Source: Pararhizobium gei (GTDB lineage Bacteria; Pseudomonadota; Alphaproteobacteria; Rhizobiales; Rhizobiaceae). From it: a stretch of 64,000 bases of DNA. The notes under the pieces were generated by a model. It worked only from the letters and a program-made list of their open reading frames with translations, searched no databases and was not told where the DNA came from. The position numbers were made by a program, and so were the translations under genes. This document shows positions 47,204 to 57,455 of this stretch, one piece after another (within the stretch, counting starts at the first letter, position 1; every line of letters begins with the position of its first letter). Location: contig NZ_CP119409.1 of NCBI RefSeq assembly GCF_029223885.1, positions 2,444,001-2,508,000 of the forward strand. The letters run 5' to 3'.

Positions 47204-48155
47204 TGTGGAGCCTCAACAGGTTGTCCCGGTTGAGACCGAGGCGACCGATGGGTGTTTTTGAGTTTAGGCTGCCGTGGGGGCGATGCCAGTTGTACATGTG
47301 GGTCCAGTTTGGCAGATTCGATTTGCGGTGCTCTGACGATGGATATGCGCATGCATAGGCCCATTCCCGCAATGCCGTCTGAATGAAGCGCTCGGCCTTG
47401 CCGTTGGTCTTGGGTGTGTAGGGTTTGGTGCGGACGTGCTTGAGACCAAGCGCCTTGCAGGCTTTTGCGAAGTCCCTGGCCTTGTAGCAGGAGCCATTGT
47501 CGGTCATCCCGCGCGTGACTGTGATGCCGAGGCTGTTGTAATAGGCGACGGCGGCCGTGAGGAAGGCAACCGCGCTGGCAGCCTTTTCGTCCGGGAAGAT
47601 GTCGGTAAAGGCGATGCGGGAGGCGTCATCGATGCAGACGTGGACGTATTCCCAGCCGACACCACGGGATCTGCTCTGGCCCGTCCTGTTGCCGGTGATG
47701 CGGTGACCAACCCGGTCGAAGCGGCCGAGGCGCTTGATATCGAGATGGATCAGGCCGCCTGGCTCGGCATATTCGTAACGCACGACCGGCTCGGCGGGGG
47801 CGAGGTCCTTCATCCGTGACAGGCCGACACGTTTGAGAACCCGGCTGACGGTGGCAGGCGAAACACCAGTCTCCATGGCAATGTGCTTGCCGGTCAGCCG
47901 CTGCCTGCGAAGATCGGCGATGCGCTCGACCAGAGCGCCGCCCGTCTGCCGGGGACTGCTTCTGGGCCGCGATGAACGGTCCGCCATGCCGTCGCGTCCC
48001 GCCGTTTTGAAGCGCGCGACCCAGCGCGACACGACCTTCGGCGAGACGCCATAGATGCGCGCAGCTTGTGCCGGGGACACCCGCCCGCTCGTTACCGCCA
48101 AAGCCATTTCTTCTCGACGCACAGGCGTCAGTCGGGCATTCTTATGAATGTTCAT
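47199..48155 (-). CDS. IS481-family transposase
   Basis: A 318-aa DDE transposase. Helix-turn-helix segments (SPAQAARIYGVSPKVVSRW and ATVSRVLKRVGL) fill the N-terminal third; the catalytic residues lie in HLDIKRLGRF, MTDNGSCY and GKAERFIQTAL. The frame starts at 48155 (MNIHKNARLTPVRR). The last base of the IS falls in the final Ser codon, so two bases of that codon and the whole TAG stop come from target DNA. The reading frame appears complete. Confidence 0.93.
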   Translation of the reverse strand: MNIHKNARLTPVRREEMALAVTSGRVSPAQAARIYGVSPKVVSRWVARFKTAGRDGMADRSSRPRSSPRQTGGALVERIADLRRQRLTGKHIAMETGVSPATVSRVLKRVGLSRMKDLAPAEPVVRYEYAEPGGLIHLDIKRLGRFDRVGHRITGNRTGQSRSRGVGWEYVHVCIDDASRIAFTDIFPDEKAASAVAFLTAAVAYYNSLGITVTRGMTDNGSCYKARDFAKACKALGLKHVRTKPYTPKTNGKAERFIQTALREWAYACAYPSSEHRKSNLPNWTHMYNWHRPHGSLNSKTPIGRLGLNRDNLLRLHS

Positions 48156-48238
48156 TCGGAGCGATCCTGGAAAACTGAGGTGTGGTAACTCCAGTCTCCT
48201 AAATCCGCTCCGAATGGACAACCTCCTGAAAGCTCACA
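47204..48238 (-). mobile_element. IS481-family insertion sequence (1,035 bp)
   Basis: Imperfect terminal inverted repeats begin TGTG and share AGGTTGTCC (47219-47226 region on the left; the complement on the right); about 16 of the first 23 bases match. The ends are flanked by the 6-bp direct duplication TCTAGC. One intact transposase gene fills the element. The insertion lies between the HerA-like gene and murI, in non-coding DNA. Confidence 0.9.
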
Positions 48239-48244
48239 TCTAGC
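48239..48244. repeat. Target-site duplication of the IS, right copy
   Basis: TCTAGC, identical to 47198-47203. Confidence 0.85.
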
Positions 48245-48275
48245 GGCCTTGGCCAAATCAAGTCCGACCGGCCAG

Positions 48276-49079
48276 CTAACCCACCGTCAACCCGAACCCC
48301 TGCATCAGCCGCCGCGTATTGAAGTCCGGATTTCCCGAGGTGAAGATCGCGGGATCCACCCCGTGTAGCGGCGCGAACCCCTCCGGCAGCGGCACCAGCC
48401 GCCGCGTTTGCCGAGCAATCGCTTCAGCTGGGTCGAGCCAGTCTACGGGCCAGGGCGCGAGACGGCGAAAGACATTCGCCATGAAAGGATAATGGGTGCA
48501 GGCGAGAACGACGATATCGGTCTTGGCGCCATTTTTCTCGACAAAGCACTGCTCGATTTCGGCGAGAACCGCCGCGTCCTCGACCGGTTCGCCGCGAATA
48601 TAGGCCTCCGCCATCCGTGCCAGATTTTCCGATCCGACCAGCCGGACATGGCATTGCGAGGCAAACGACTGGATGAGATCCCGGGTATAGGCGCGCCGGA
48701 CGGTGCCGGGTGTCGCCAGCACCGAAACGAGCCCCGAGCGGGTGCGCTCCGCCGCCGGCTTGATTGCAGGCACCGTGCCGACGAACCGCATCTTTGGAAA
48801 GGCCGCGCGCAGCTCTGCGCCGACAAGCGTGAAGGCCGTATTGCAGGCAATGACGCAGATCTCCGGATCATGATCCGACAAAAGCTTGCCGAAGAGGGCA
48901 ATGACCCGCTCCGTCAGCGCGGTCTCCTCCCAGCCGCCATAGGGAAAGCCGGCATCGTCGGCGACATAGATGAAGTGCCTTTCGGGCATCAGCACCCGGG
49001 CCTCGCGCAAAACCGTCAGGCCGCCGATGCCGCTGTCGAAAATCAGGATGGGTTTCAGCTCAGCTCTCGTCACCGGCAT
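48276..49079 (-). CDS. murI: Glutamate racemase
   Basis: A 267-aa cofactor-free racemase that makes D-glutamate for peptidoglycan. [11 protein letters not shown] is at the N terminus, and the two catalytic cysteines lie in VIACNTAF (about residue 75) and VLACTHYPF (about residue 190). The start at 49079 ([10 protein letters not shown]) overlaps the methyltransferase 3' end by 20 bases; an open extension reaches 49151. Confidence 0.94.
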   Translation of the reverse strand: MPVTRAELKPILIFDSGIGGLTVLREARVLMPERHFIYVADDAGFPYGGWEETALTERVIALFGKLLSDHDPEICVIACNTAFTLVGAELRAAFPKMRFVGTVPAIKPAAERTRSGLVSVLATPGTVRRAYTRDLIQSFASQCHVRLVGSENLARMAEAYIRGEPVEDAAVLAEIEQCFVEKNGAKTDIVVLACTHYPFMANVFRRLAPWPVDWLDPAEAIARQTRRLVPLPEGFAPLHGVDPAIFTSGNPDFNTRRLMQGFGLTVG

Positions 49080-49893
49080 CCTCGGCCTTCGTCGCGCGCG
49101 AATTTTCCGGCGCTCCGGCGCCGCGCGGCGCCTCGCGGGTGAAGCGGTCAAGCGACGAGACGACGCCGCGCACCAGCCGGATTTCGGATTCGGTGAAGGC
49201 CGGACGGGTCAGGACAGTGCGGAGATTTTCGATCAATTTCGGCTTTTTGGCGACGGGCCGAAAATATCCCCGCGCATCCAGCGCTTCCTCGACATGATCG
49301 AACAGACCTTGCAGATGCTCCTTGGTCGCCGGCGCCTGCTCCAGCGCCTGGAACGAGGTCTCTTCCGGCGAGGCCATGCTGGTTTTCAACCATTCGTAAG
49401 ACATCAGAAGAACGGCCTGCGCCAGATTGAGCGAGGCAAAAGCGGGATTGACCGGGAATGTGACGATCTCGTCGGCTAGCGCAATCTCCTCGTTGGTCAG
49501 CCCGGTGCGCTCACGCCCGAACAGGATGCCGGTCGCCTGCCCGGCCGTGAATTTCGCACGCAGCGTTTCGGCAGCGATCTCCGGAGAGCGAACGGGCTTA
49601 TATCCGTAACGGTCGCGCGCCGTGGTCGCATACACGAAATTGAGATCGGCGATCGCTTCTTCGGTCGTCTCGTAAAGCTTGGCATTCTCGATGACATGAT
49701 CGGCGCGACTGGCGGCCGATTGCGCCTTCTCGTTCGGCCAGCCATCGCGCGGATTGACGAGGCGCAATTCCGCCAGGCCGAAATTGGCCATGGCGCGGGC
49801 CACCATGCCGATATTTTCCCCGAGTTGTGGATGCACGAGGATAACCGCCGGGCCCTCGGTCAACAATACCCGCTCGCTGTTCGTTCCTGCCAT
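49060..49893 (-). CDS. trmJ: TrmJ-like tRNA/rRNA methyltransferase (SPOUT, TrmH group 1)
   Basis: A 277-aa SPOUT methyltransferase that probably 2'-O-methylates tRNA position 32. The knot motifs [32 protein letters not shown] and [20 protein letters not shown] are characteristic. The start at 49893 ([10 protein letters not shown]) is used; the frame is open to 49986. It overlaps murI, suggesting one transcript. Confidence 0.9.
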   Translation of the reverse strand: MAGTNSERVLLTEGPAVILVHPQLGENIGMVARAMANFGLAELRLVNPRDGWPNEKAQSAASRADHVIENAKLYETTEEAIADLNFVYATTARDRYGYKPVRSPEIAAETLRAKFTAGQATGILFGRERTGLTNEEIALADEIVTFPVNPAFASLNLAQAVLLMSYEWLKTSMASPEETSFQALEQAPATKEHLQGLFDHVEEALDARGYFRPVAKKPKLIENLRTVLTRPAFTESEIRLVRGVVSSLDRFTREAPRGAGAPENSRATKAEDAGDES

Positions 49894-49960
49894 GCTACGC
49901 GCCTTTACCAAATCCGGCGCTTCCCTTGCACAATTTGGCGTGCTTTGAAAGCCGCAAGCG

Positions 49961-50500
49961 TCACTGCTGGGTGCTGGCGCCTTCACTGGCGATCGCCTGC
50001 ATCTCGGATTTCAGCGATCCCGCATCGCCCGAGCGCACGATATCGTCGATGACAGCTGTTCCTGCCTGCTCTACCACAATGAAATGCAACTCCGAGGGCT
50101 TCCAGTCTGCAGCACGCTCGCCGAAGCAATGCGTGTTGTCGAAAGTCACTGTGACGTCGGAGCGCCCGTTGATCGCTGCACCGGGCGTGATCGCCAGATC
50201 CTTTAGGGAGCAACTGTCCTGACCGGAAACGATGACATCGTAATCGAAGGGAGAATCGCCCTCCTCATAGGCCGGGAACTTGGCGGCTGCGCGATAGGCC
50301 GTGGCAAAGTCGTTACTGTAGAGACGCGTAAGACGCGCCTCGGAAAAGTAATCCTCACCGGGTTGCGGGTCTTCCGACCAGCCGTTCACGGCAGCCTGCA
50401 TGATCTCCCTAACAGGTGCGACAGCATCCGCCGCCTGCACCGAAACAGCTGTCAAGGTAAGAAGAAGCAGTCCGCAGACCACCGACTTTGCCATTCTCAT
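49961..50500 (-). CDS. Small secreted protein of unknown function
   Basis: A 179-aa exported protein with a signal peptide (VVCGLLLLTLTAVSVQAA, cleavage near residue 24). The mature domain contains YFSEARLTRLYS and two cysteines (in DSCSL and THCFG) that could pair. It resembles DUF3828-like periplasmic proteins, but I cannot be sure. A GGAGG site supports the start. Confidence 0.75.
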   Translation of the reverse strand: MRMAKSVVCGLLLLTLTAVSVQAADAVAPVREIMQAAVNGWSEDPQPGEDYFSEARLTRLYSNDFATAYRAAAKFPAYEEGDSPFDYDVIVSGQDSCSLKDLAITPGAAINGRSDVTVTFDNTHCFGERAADWKPSELHFIVVEQAGTAVIDDIVRSGDAGSLKSEMQAIASEGASTQQ

Positions 50501-50694
50501 AAGCCTGAAACCTCCAGTTTCTGTGCCGTTCTAGCATTTTTTTGATCCACGTTAAGAGCGCATGACGTCCACGACGTCTTTGGCATCCTCCGCTGTCCAC
50601 CGCAGCAATTTCCGGCCGCGATGCCTTTGCCTGCTGCGAACCGGATGCTATAGGGGCGCAACCATTCCCTTTTCAACCATGCAGAGGTTTGCAC

Positions 50695-51909
50695 ATGACA
50701 AAGATCAAGGTCGCCAATCCGGTCGTCGAACTCGACGGCGATGAAATGACCCGTATCATCTGGCAGTTCATCAAGGACAAGCTGATCCATCCCTATCTGG
50801 ATATCGACCTTGAGTATTACGACCTTGGCATGGAAAATCGCGATGCGACGAACGATCAGGTGACGATCGACAGCGCAAACGCCATCAAGAAGCACGGCGT
50901 CGGCGTGAAATGCGCCACCATCACCCCGGACGAGCAGCGCGTCGAGGAATTCGGCCTGAAGAAGATGTGGAAGTCGCCGAACGGCACGATCCGCAACATT
51001 CTCGGCGGCGTCATCTTCCGCGAACCGATCATCTGCAAGAACGTGCCGCGCCTCGTCCCCGGCTGGACCAAGCCAATCATCGTCGGCCGCCATGCCTTCG
51101 GCGACCAGTACCGCGCCACCGACTTCAAATTCCCCGGCAAGGGCAAGCTGACGATGAAATTCGTCGGCGATGACGGCACGGAAATCGAGCACGAAGTTTA
51201 CGACGCGCCGGCAGCCGGCGTTGCCATGGGCATGTACAATCTGGACGAATCGATCACCGACTTCGCCCGCGCCTCGCTGAACTACGGCCTGCAGCGCGGC
51301 GTCCCTGTCTATCTATCGACCAAGAACACCATCCTCAAGGTCTATGACGGCCGCTTCAAGGATATCTTCCAGGCAGTCTTCGACGCCGAATTTGCGGATA
51401 AATTCAAGGAAGCCAAGATCTGGTACGAACACCGCCTGATCGACGACATGGTGGCCTCGGCGCTCAAGTGGTCCGGCGGCTATGTCTGGGCCTGCAAGAA
51501 TTATGACGGCGACGTCCAGTCGGACATCGTCGCTCAAGGGTTCGGCTCGCTCGGCCTGATGACCTCGGTTCTGATGACGCCGGATGGCCAGACGGTCGAA
51601 GCCGAAGCAGCCCATGGCACGGTCACCCGCCACTATCGCCAGCACCAGAAGGGCGAGGAAACCTCGACCAACTCGATCGCCTCGATCTTTGCCTGGACCC
51701 GTGGCCTGGCCCATCGTGCCAAGCTCGACGACAATGCCGAACTGGCCCGTTTTGCTGACACGCTGGAAAAGGTCTGCGTCGATACGGTCGAAGACGGCTT
51801 CATGACCAAGGATCTGGCACTTCTCATCGGACCCGATCAGCCCTGGCTCTCCACCACAGGCTTCCTCGACAAGATCGACGAGAACCTGAAGAAGGCCATG
51901 GCTGCCTGA
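50695..51909 (+). CDS. icd: NADP-dependent isocitrate dehydrogenase
   Basis: A 404-aa TCA-cycle enzyme converting isocitrate to 2-oxoglutarate. The N-terminal [13 protein letters not shown] and the substrate loop [12 protein letters not shown] mark the eukaryote-like subfamily II found in alphaproteobacteria. The metal-binding aspartates lie in [11 protein letters not shown]. The start is the ATG at 50695, after an AGAGG; a TTG six bases upstream is possible. It is closed by a strong terminator. Confidence 0.97.
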   Translation: MTKIKVANPVVELDGDEMTRIIWQFIKDKLIHPYLDIDLEYYDLGMENRDATNDQVTIDSANAIKKHGVGVKCATITPDEQRVEEFGLKKMWKSPNGTIRNILGGVIFREPIICKNVPRLVPGWTKPIIVGRHAFGDQYRATDFKFPGKGKLTMKFVGDDGTEIEHEVYDAPAAGVAMGMYNLDESITDFARASLNYGLQRGVPVYLSTKNTILKVYDGRFKDIFQAVFDAEFADKFKEAKIWYEHRLIDDMVASALKWSGGYVWACKNYDGDVQSDIVAQGFGSLGLMTSVLMTPDGQTVEAEAAHGTVTRHYRQHQKGEETSTNSIASIFAWTRGLAHRAKLDDNAELARFADTLEKVCVDTVEDGFMTKDLALLIGPDQPWLSTTGFLDKIDENLKKAMAA

Positions 51910-51929
51910 GCGGCCAGCGGGATCTGGAG

Positions 51930-51954
51930 AACCCGGCCTTGCGCCGGGTTTTTT
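51930..51954 (+). terminator. Terminator after icd
   Basis: An 8-bp stem (AACCCGGC and complement), 5-nt loop and run of six T. Confidence 0.9.
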
Positions 51955-52209
51955 CATGGCGGCAATGCGTTCGTTGCGCAAGCACCCATTGCCGATTTTG
52001 GAACGGACGATATCGGAGAGCCGATTGAGGTCGAACTCTTTATCCGGGTCATCGCGGATATAGGCCGACATGCGCCGCGGACGCTGCTCGTGAATTGCTC
52101 AAATGCTGTCTTGCTTCAGGGCGCTCTTGAGACAAGTCGAACGACACGACAGAAACACAGGCCGGCTTGCCAAATGCTGCGGAATTGGCTTCGCCTTCGA
52201 ACACAAAGA

Positions 52210-52233
52210 AAACCGGACCTTTCGATCCGGTTT
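52210..52233 (-). terminator. Terminator after alaS
   Basis: An 8-bp stem (AAACCGGA and complement) lies 23 bases past the alaS stop; on the minus strand TTTTCTTT follows. Confidence 0.8.
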
Positions 52234-52255
52234 CGAACTGTTTGGTATCTGAGGT

Positions 52256-54919
52256 TTAAGCCGCCAGCGCCGCGCCGACAGCCTGGATCGCATCCTGGGC
52301 CTTGTCGCCGTCGGGGCCGCCGGCCTGCGCCATGTCGGCACGACCGCCGCCACCCTTGCCGCCCAGCGCGGTCGAGGCAAGCCTGACCAGATCGACCGCG
52401 CTGAAACGGCTCGTCAGATCGTCGGTCACGGCGACCACCGCGCTGGCCTTGCCGTCCTGCGAGACACCGACGAAGGCAACGATGCCGGAGCCGAGGCTCT
52501 TCTTGCCATCATCGGCAAGGCTCTTCAGGTCTTTCGGCTCGACGCCGGTGACGATCTTGCCGAGAAATTTCACGCCGCCAATGTCCTGCACCTGATCGGC
52601 CGATCCGCCCGCTTCGCCGCCACCGAGCGCCAGCTTTTTCCTGGCCTCGTTCAATTCGCGCTCCAGCTTGCGGCGCTCGTCCATCAGCGCTTCGACACGG
52701 CTCAAGACCTCGGTCGGCTGAACCTTCAGCGCGCCTGCCAGCGCCTTCACCCGCTCATCCTGCTCGTTGAGATAAGAAAGCGCTGAAGGCCCTGTCAGGG
52801 CCTCGACACGGCGCACCCCGGCGCCGACCGCGCTCTCGCCGACGATGCGCACAAGGCCGATCTCGCCGGTGGCGCCAACATGGGTGCCACCACACAGCTC
52901 GACCGAATAGGGCCGGTTGGCCTTCGATCCGTGAAGACCCTGCCCCATGGACACCACACGGACCTCGTCGCCATATTTTTCCCCGAACAGTGCCATGGCC
53001 CCCTCGGCGATCGCGTCATCGACGCTCATCAGCCGCGTGGTGACAGCGGAATTCTGCAGAATGATCTCATTGGCCATGTCTTCCACGACCTTCAGTTCCT
53101 CCGCCGACATCGGTTTCGGATGCGACACATCGAACCGCAGCCGTTCGGGCGCGACCAGCGAGCCCTTCTGGGCCACATGCGTGCCGAGCACTTCGCGCAA
53201 CGCCTCATGCAGCAGATGCGTTGCGGAATGGTTAGCCCGCAATCGCGCCCGGCGACCGTGATTGACGGCAAGTGCCGCCGCATCGCCGATCTTGACCGTG
53301 CCTTCATCGACGGTGCAGATATGGACGAAAACTCCCTCGCCGCGCTTTTGCGTATCCGTAACGGTGAGCTTGGCGTGCTCCGTCGAAACAGACCCGGTAT
53401 CGCCCATCTGACCACCCGATTCTCCGTAGAACGGCGTCTGGTTGAAGACAAGCTGCACGCTTTCACCGGCCGATGCCGCATCGACCGCCTTGCCATCACG
53501 CACAATCGCAAGAACGACGCCCTCGGCAGTTTCCGTGTCGTAGCCCAGGAATTCCGTGGCGCCGAGCTTTTCTCTTAGCTCGTACCAGATGGTCTCCGTC
53601 GCCTTGTCGCCGGAACCCGACCAGGACTTGCGTGCCTCGGCCTTCTGCTTGTCCATGGCCGCAGTGAAAGCGTCCGTATCGACCCCGATACCCCGCGCGC
53701 GCAACGCATCCTGGGTTAGGTCGAGCGGAAAACCGAATGTGTCGTAGAGCTTGAAGGCCGTTTCCCCATTGAGGCGGTCGCCTTCGGCAAGATCTGCGGT
53801 TGCCTCGGAAAGGAGACCCAAACCGCGCTCCAGCGTCTTGCGGAAGCGGGTTTCCTCCAGCTTCAGCGTCTCTGAAATCAGCGATTCCGCGCGCATCAGC
53901 TCCGGATAGGCGCGCCCCATTTGCCCGACGAGCGCCGGCAGGAGCTTCCACATCAAAGGCTCCCGGGCACCGAGCAGTTCGGCATGACGCATGGCGCGGC
54001 GCATGATGCGGCGCAGCACATAGCCGCGGCCCTCATTGGACGGCAAGACGCCATCGGCGATCAGGAAGGCGGACGAACGCAGGTGATCGGCGATAACCCG
54101 GTGGCTGGCCCGCCTGTCGCCCTCGGCCTTGACACCGGTCGCCTCTTCCGAAGCGGCAATCAGCGCCCGGAAAAGATCGATATCGTAATTGTCATGCTTG
54201 CCCTGCAAGAGAGCCGCAACCCGCTCGAGCCCCATGCCGGTATCGATCGAAGGACGCGGTAGATCAATGCGTTCCTCCTTGGTCACCTGTTCATATTGCA
54301 TGAAAACGAGGTTCCAGATCTCGATAAACCGGTCGCCGTCCTCGTCCTTGGAGCCCGGAGGGCCGCCCCAGATGTGATCGCCATGGTCGTAGAAAATTTC
54401 CGAACAGGGGCCGCAAGGTCCGGTGTCGCCCATCGCCCAGAAATTGTCGCTCGTCGGGATACGAATGATCCGGTCGTCGCTGAAGCCAGCGATTTTCTTC
54501 CAAAGGTCGAAGGCTTCGTCATCGGTGTGATAGACTGTCACCAGCAGCCGCTTCGCATCTATGCCGAATTCCTTGGTGATCAGGTTCCAGGCAAGCTCGA
54601 TGGCGCGCTCCTTGAAGTAGTCGCCAAAGGAGAAATTGCCGAGCATTTCAAAGAAGGTATGATGGCGCGCCGTGTAGCCCACATTGTCGAGGTCGTTGTG
54701 CTTGCCGCCGGCCCGCACGCATTTCTGCGCAGTCGTCGCCGTCGAATAGGGGCGATGTTCCAGCCCGGTGAAGACGTTCTTGAACTGCACCATGCCGGCA
54801 TTGGTAAACATCAGGGTCGGATCGTTGCGCGGGACCAGCGGGCTCGACTGCACGACCTCATGGCCGTTCCTGTTGAAATAGTCGAGGAACGTCAACCGGA
54901 TCTCATTCACGCCACTCAT
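52256..54919 (-). CDS. alaS: Alanyl-tRNA synthetase
   Basis: An 887-aa class II synthetase charging tRNA-Ala. The catalytic domain begins [31 protein letters not shown] (motif 1/2 region), the editing domain carries [13 protein letters not shown] and the Cys/His pair in VELCGGTHV, and the C-terminal oligomerisation (C-Ala) domain ends with a Gly-rich [16 protein letters not shown] segment. Full length. It is followed downstream by its own terminator. Confidence 0.97.
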   Translation of the reverse strand: MSGVNEIRLTFLDYFNRNGHEVVQSSPLVPRNDPTLMFTNAGMVQFKNVFTGLEHRPYSTATTAQKCVRAGGKHNDLDNVGYTARHHTFFEMLGNFSFGDYFKERAIELAWNLITKEFGIDAKRLLVTVYHTDDEAFDLWKKIAGFSDDRIIRIPTSDNFWAMGDTGPCGPCSEIFYDHGDHIWGGPPGSKDEDGDRFIEIWNLVFMQYEQVTKEERIDLPRPSIDTGMGLERVAALLQGKHDNYDIDLFRALIAASEEATGVKAEGDRRASHRVIADHLRSSAFLIADGVLPSNEGRGYVLRRIMRRAMRHAELLGAREPLMWKLLPALVGQMGRAYPELMRAESLISETLKLEETRFRKTLERGLGLLSEATADLAEGDRLNGETAFKLYDTFGFPLDLTQDALRARGIGVDTDAFTAAMDKQKAEARKSWSGSGDKATETIWYELREKLGATEFLGYDTETAEGVVLAIVRDGKAVDAASAGESVQLVFNQTPFYGESGGQMGDTGSVSTEHAKLTVTDTQKRGEGVFVHICTVDEGTVKIGDAAALAVNHGRRARLRANHSATHLLHEALREVLGTHVAQKGSLVAPERLRFDVSHPKPMSAEELKVVEDMANEIILQNSAVTTRLMSVDDAIAEGAMALFGEKYGDEVRVVSMGQGLHGSKANRPYSVELCGGTHVGATGEIGLVRIVGESAVGAGVRRVEALTGPSALSYLNEQDERVKALAGALKVQPTEVLSRVEALMDERRKLERELNEARKKLALGGGEAGGSADQVQDIGGVKFLGKIVTGVEPKDLKSLADDGKKSLGSGIVAFVGVSQDGKASAVVAVTDDLTSRFSAVDLVRLASTALGGKGGGGRADMAQAGGPDGDKAQDAIQAVGAALAA

Positions 54920-55076
54920 ATTGCGCCCTTACCTCTGCATCGCCCGCGCTCGAGCCGCGAACCGGAATTCTTCTTGAAAACAGCGGACCGGAAAAGCTCA
55001 GCCGATCCCCTCCCCACCATATGGAACACAGGCTTTTATCGCCCGGGCCAACCCCTGTCCAGACGGCAAAACAAAA

Positions 55077-55104
55077 CCGGCCGCTCCTTAAAAAGAGCGG
55101 CCGG
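55077..55104 (-). terminator. Terminator after recA
   Basis: A perfect 10-bp stem (CCGGCCGCTC and complement) with an 8-nt A/T-rich loop, 27 bases past the recA stop; T-rich DNA follows on the minus strand. Confidence 0.9.
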
Positions 55105-55131
55105 CACGGTCAAAGCGTGAATCATGCGATC

Positions 55132-56223
55132 CTATGCCAGAGCGGCATCGTCATCGCCATCATCCGCTTCGGGGCCGCCGTTTTCCAGGAATTTTTCGGC
55201 GATCAGGCCGGCATTCTGACGCAGCGAGAGTTCGATCTCTCGCGCCGTATCCGGGTTGTCGCGCAGGAACGACTTGGCATTCTCGCGACCCTGGCCGAGG
55301 CGCTGGCTGTTATAGGAGAACCAGGCACCCGATTTTTCAACAATACCGGCCTTGACGCCGAGATCGACGAGTTCCCCGGTCTTGGAAACGCCTTCGCCAT
55401 ACATAATGTCGAATTCGACCTGCTTGAACGGTGGCGCCATCTTGTTCTTGACCACCTTCACACGTGTCTGGTTGCCGATAACCTCCTCACGCTCCTTGAC
55501 GGCGCCGATTCGGCGAATGTCGAGACGGACGGATGCGTAGAACTTCAGAGCATTGCCGCCGGTGGTGGTTTCCGGCGAACCAAACATGACGCCGATCTTC
55601 ATGCGGATCTGGTTGATGAAGATGACCATGCAGTTCGACTTGGAGATCGAGGCCGTCAACTTTCGAAGTGCCTGGCTCATCAGCCGAGCCTGGAGGCCGG
55701 GGAGGCTGTCTCCCATCTCGCCTTCGATTTCGGCGCGCGGCACGAGTGCCGCAACCGAGTCGATAACGAGAACGTCGATCGCACCGGAGCGCACCAGCGT
55801 ATCCGTGATTTCCAGCGCCTGCTCACCGGTGTCTGGCTGCGAAATCAAAAGATTTTCCAGATCGACGCCAAGTTTCCGGGCATAAATAGGATCGAGTGCA
55901 TGCTCCGCATCGACGAAGGCGCAGATGCCGCCCTTCTTCTGTGCTTCTGCAATGGTCTGCAGGGCCAGAGTCGTCTTGCCCGAGCTTTCCGGACCGTAGA
56001 TCTCGACAACGCGCCCCTTGGGCAGCCCGCCAATGCCAAGCGCGATATCGAGACTCAACGAACCTGTCGATACTGTTTCGATCTCGATAATGCTGTCTTT
56101 TCCACCGAGCTTCATGATCGATCCCTTGCCGAACGACCGTTCGATCTGGGACAGTGCCGCGTCCAGTGCCTTGCTTTTGTCCACCGATTTGTCCTCTACA
56201 AGCCGCAAAGAGTTTTGTGCCAT
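55132..56223 (-). CDS. recA: Recombinase RecA
   Basis: A 363-aa recombinase for homologous recombination and SOS induction. Walker A is [10 protein letters not shown] (about residues 74-83), Walker B is in [11 protein letters not shown], and the DNA-binding loops ([24 protein letters not shown]) are intact. The acidic C-terminal tail ends [11 protein letters not shown]. The start at 56223 (MAQNSLRL) is the family start; an open extension reaches 56301. It lies under a LexA box. Confidence 0.98.
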   Translation of the reverse strand: MAQNSLRLVEDKSVDKSKALDAALSQIERSFGKGSIMKLGGKDSIIEIETVSTGSLSLDIALGIGGLPKGRVVEIYGPESSGKTTLALQTIAEAQKKGGICAFVDAEHALDPIYARKLGVDLENLLISQPDTGEQALEITDTLVRSGAIDVLVIDSVAALVPRAEIEGEMGDSLPGLQARLMSQALRKLTASISKSNCMVIFINQIRMKIGVMFGSPETTTGGNALKFYASVRLDIRRIGAVKEREEVIGNQTRVKVVKNKMAPPFKQVEFDIMYGEGVSKTGELVDLGVKAGIVEKSGAWFSYNSQRLGQGRENAKSFLRDNPDTAREIELSLRQNAGLIAEKFLENGGPEADDGDDDAALA

Positions 56224-56350
56224 GTGTCCCACCTTTAGGTTATGGAGGCTGCCGAGGCAATGAAACCGCCGATGAAAGCTGTGTACTCTTTTTGTTCTCA
56301 TTTTGCAAGAGGCATCGATATCTTTGATTTATTTTTGTAAAGTGAAGCAT

Positions 56351-56365
56351 GTTCCTTTCTTGTTC
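56351..56365. promoter_or_regulatory. LexA (SOS) box of recA
   Basis: GTTC-N7-GTTC, the alphaproteobacterial SOS operator, 128 bases ahead of recA and about 95 bases before psuK. It most likely controls recA. Confidence 0.8.
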
Positions 56366-56460
56366 CTGTCCAGGCCGTCTAGCGGGTCAGGGCTCTGTAT
56401 TCCGCCGTTCGAGGGCCTCTGTGACTGCGAATCGCACGGTTCCGGCAAGGTCGGACGATC

Positions 56461-57408
56461 ATGACGCGCGCCAGAATCTCGGTTTTCGGCGGCGCGCATA
56501 TCGACCGGCGCGGGCGGATCGCTGGCGAAACGGTGCCAGGCGCGAGCAATCCGGGTTCCTGGTTCGAGGAGGCTGGCGGCGGCGGCTTCAATGCGGCGCG
56601 CAATCTTGCACGGCTTGGTCTTGCCGTTACGATGGTCAGCCCGCGCGGCGGCGATGCGGTCGGGGAAGCGGTGGCAGATGCCGCGCGCGAGGCGGGTGTG
56701 ATCGACCGCCCCTTCGTGTTCCTCGACCGCAAGACACCAAGCTATACGGCGATCCTCGAAAACGACGGAAATCTGGTCATCGCGCTGGCGGATATGGACC
56801 TCTACCGCCTGTTTTCGCCTCGCCGCCTGCGGCAGCGCCAGACCCGCGATCTCATTGCATCGAGCGATCTCGTGGTCATGGACGCCAATCTGCCGGCCGA
56901 GACATTGGCTGCTCTTGCCGGCTCGTGCCGGCGTCAGGGCCTATCATGCGCGGCCATTGCAATTTCTCCGGCAAAAGCCGTTCGATTGGCGGGCTCTCTT
57001 GCCGCACTCGACTTCGTGTTCATGAACGAGGCGGAAGCCCGCGCACTGGCGGGGCGCGACGTGGCCGAAGCCGCCGAATGGCCGAGCCTGTTGCGTGCGG
57101 CCGGTCTTTCGGGCGGTGTGGTCACGCGCGGCAGCAGGCCGGCCATCGCCTTTCGTGACGGGCAGGCGCTCACGGTAACGCCGCCGGCCCTGAAGGCGCT
57201 CGGCGATGTCACGGGTGCCGGCGACGCAGTTTGCGCAGGCTTTCTTCTTGCCTTTGCCGATGGCGCACCCCTCGATCTTTGTCTGCGATCCGGCGTGGCT
57301 GCGGCGGGGCTGACGGTGCGTTCGCCCTTGGCCGTGTCCGAAAAAATGTCGCTCTCGGCGCTTGAAGAGGCAATTGCGCTTGTGCCGCCCGCCGAAATCC
57401 TGTCATGA
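56461..57408 (+). CDS. psuK: Pseudouridine kinase PsuK (PfkB family)
   Basis: A 315-aa PfkB sugar kinase. GGGGFNAARNLARLG is at the N-terminal substrate site, and the ATP-site motif DVTGAGDAVCAGF (about residues 244-256) holds the catalytic Asp. The following gene is PsuG, so the substrate is most likely pseudouridine, phosphorylated before breakdown. The family alone would allow other nucleosides or sugars. Confidence 0.85.
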   Translation: MTRARISVFGGAHIDRRGRIAGETVPGASNPGSWFEEAGGGGFNAARNLARLGLAVTMVSPRGGDAVGEAVADAAREAGVIDRPFVFLDRKTPSYTAILENDGNLVIALADMDLYRLFSPRRLRQRQTRDLIASSDLVVMDANLPAETLAALAGSCRRQGLSCAAIAISPAKAVRLAGSLAALDFVFMNEAEARALAGRDVAEAAEWPSLLRAAGLSGGVVTRGSRPAIAFRDGQALTVTPPALKALGDVTGAGDAVCAGFLLAFADGAPLDLCLRSGVAAAGLTVRSPLAVSEKMSLSALEEAIALVPPAEILS

Positions 57409-57455
57409 ACGCGCGCTTGAACGTCAAGGTTCGCCTGCCCGAGAAGGACTGAAAG

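Larger units (their letters stand above)
51910..52255. other. Gap between icd and alaS
   Basis: It holds the icd and alaS terminators. Between them is a protein-like minus-strand open segment (about 52071 down to 51946) that starts with ATG but runs on into antisense icd, so it is not called as a gene. Confidence 0.5.

Noticed and set aside
51313-52071. 252-aa minus-strand frame covering the end of icd
   Set aside because: Most of it is antisense to icd; only the first 42 codons lie outside and they are reported separately as a low-confidence fragment.
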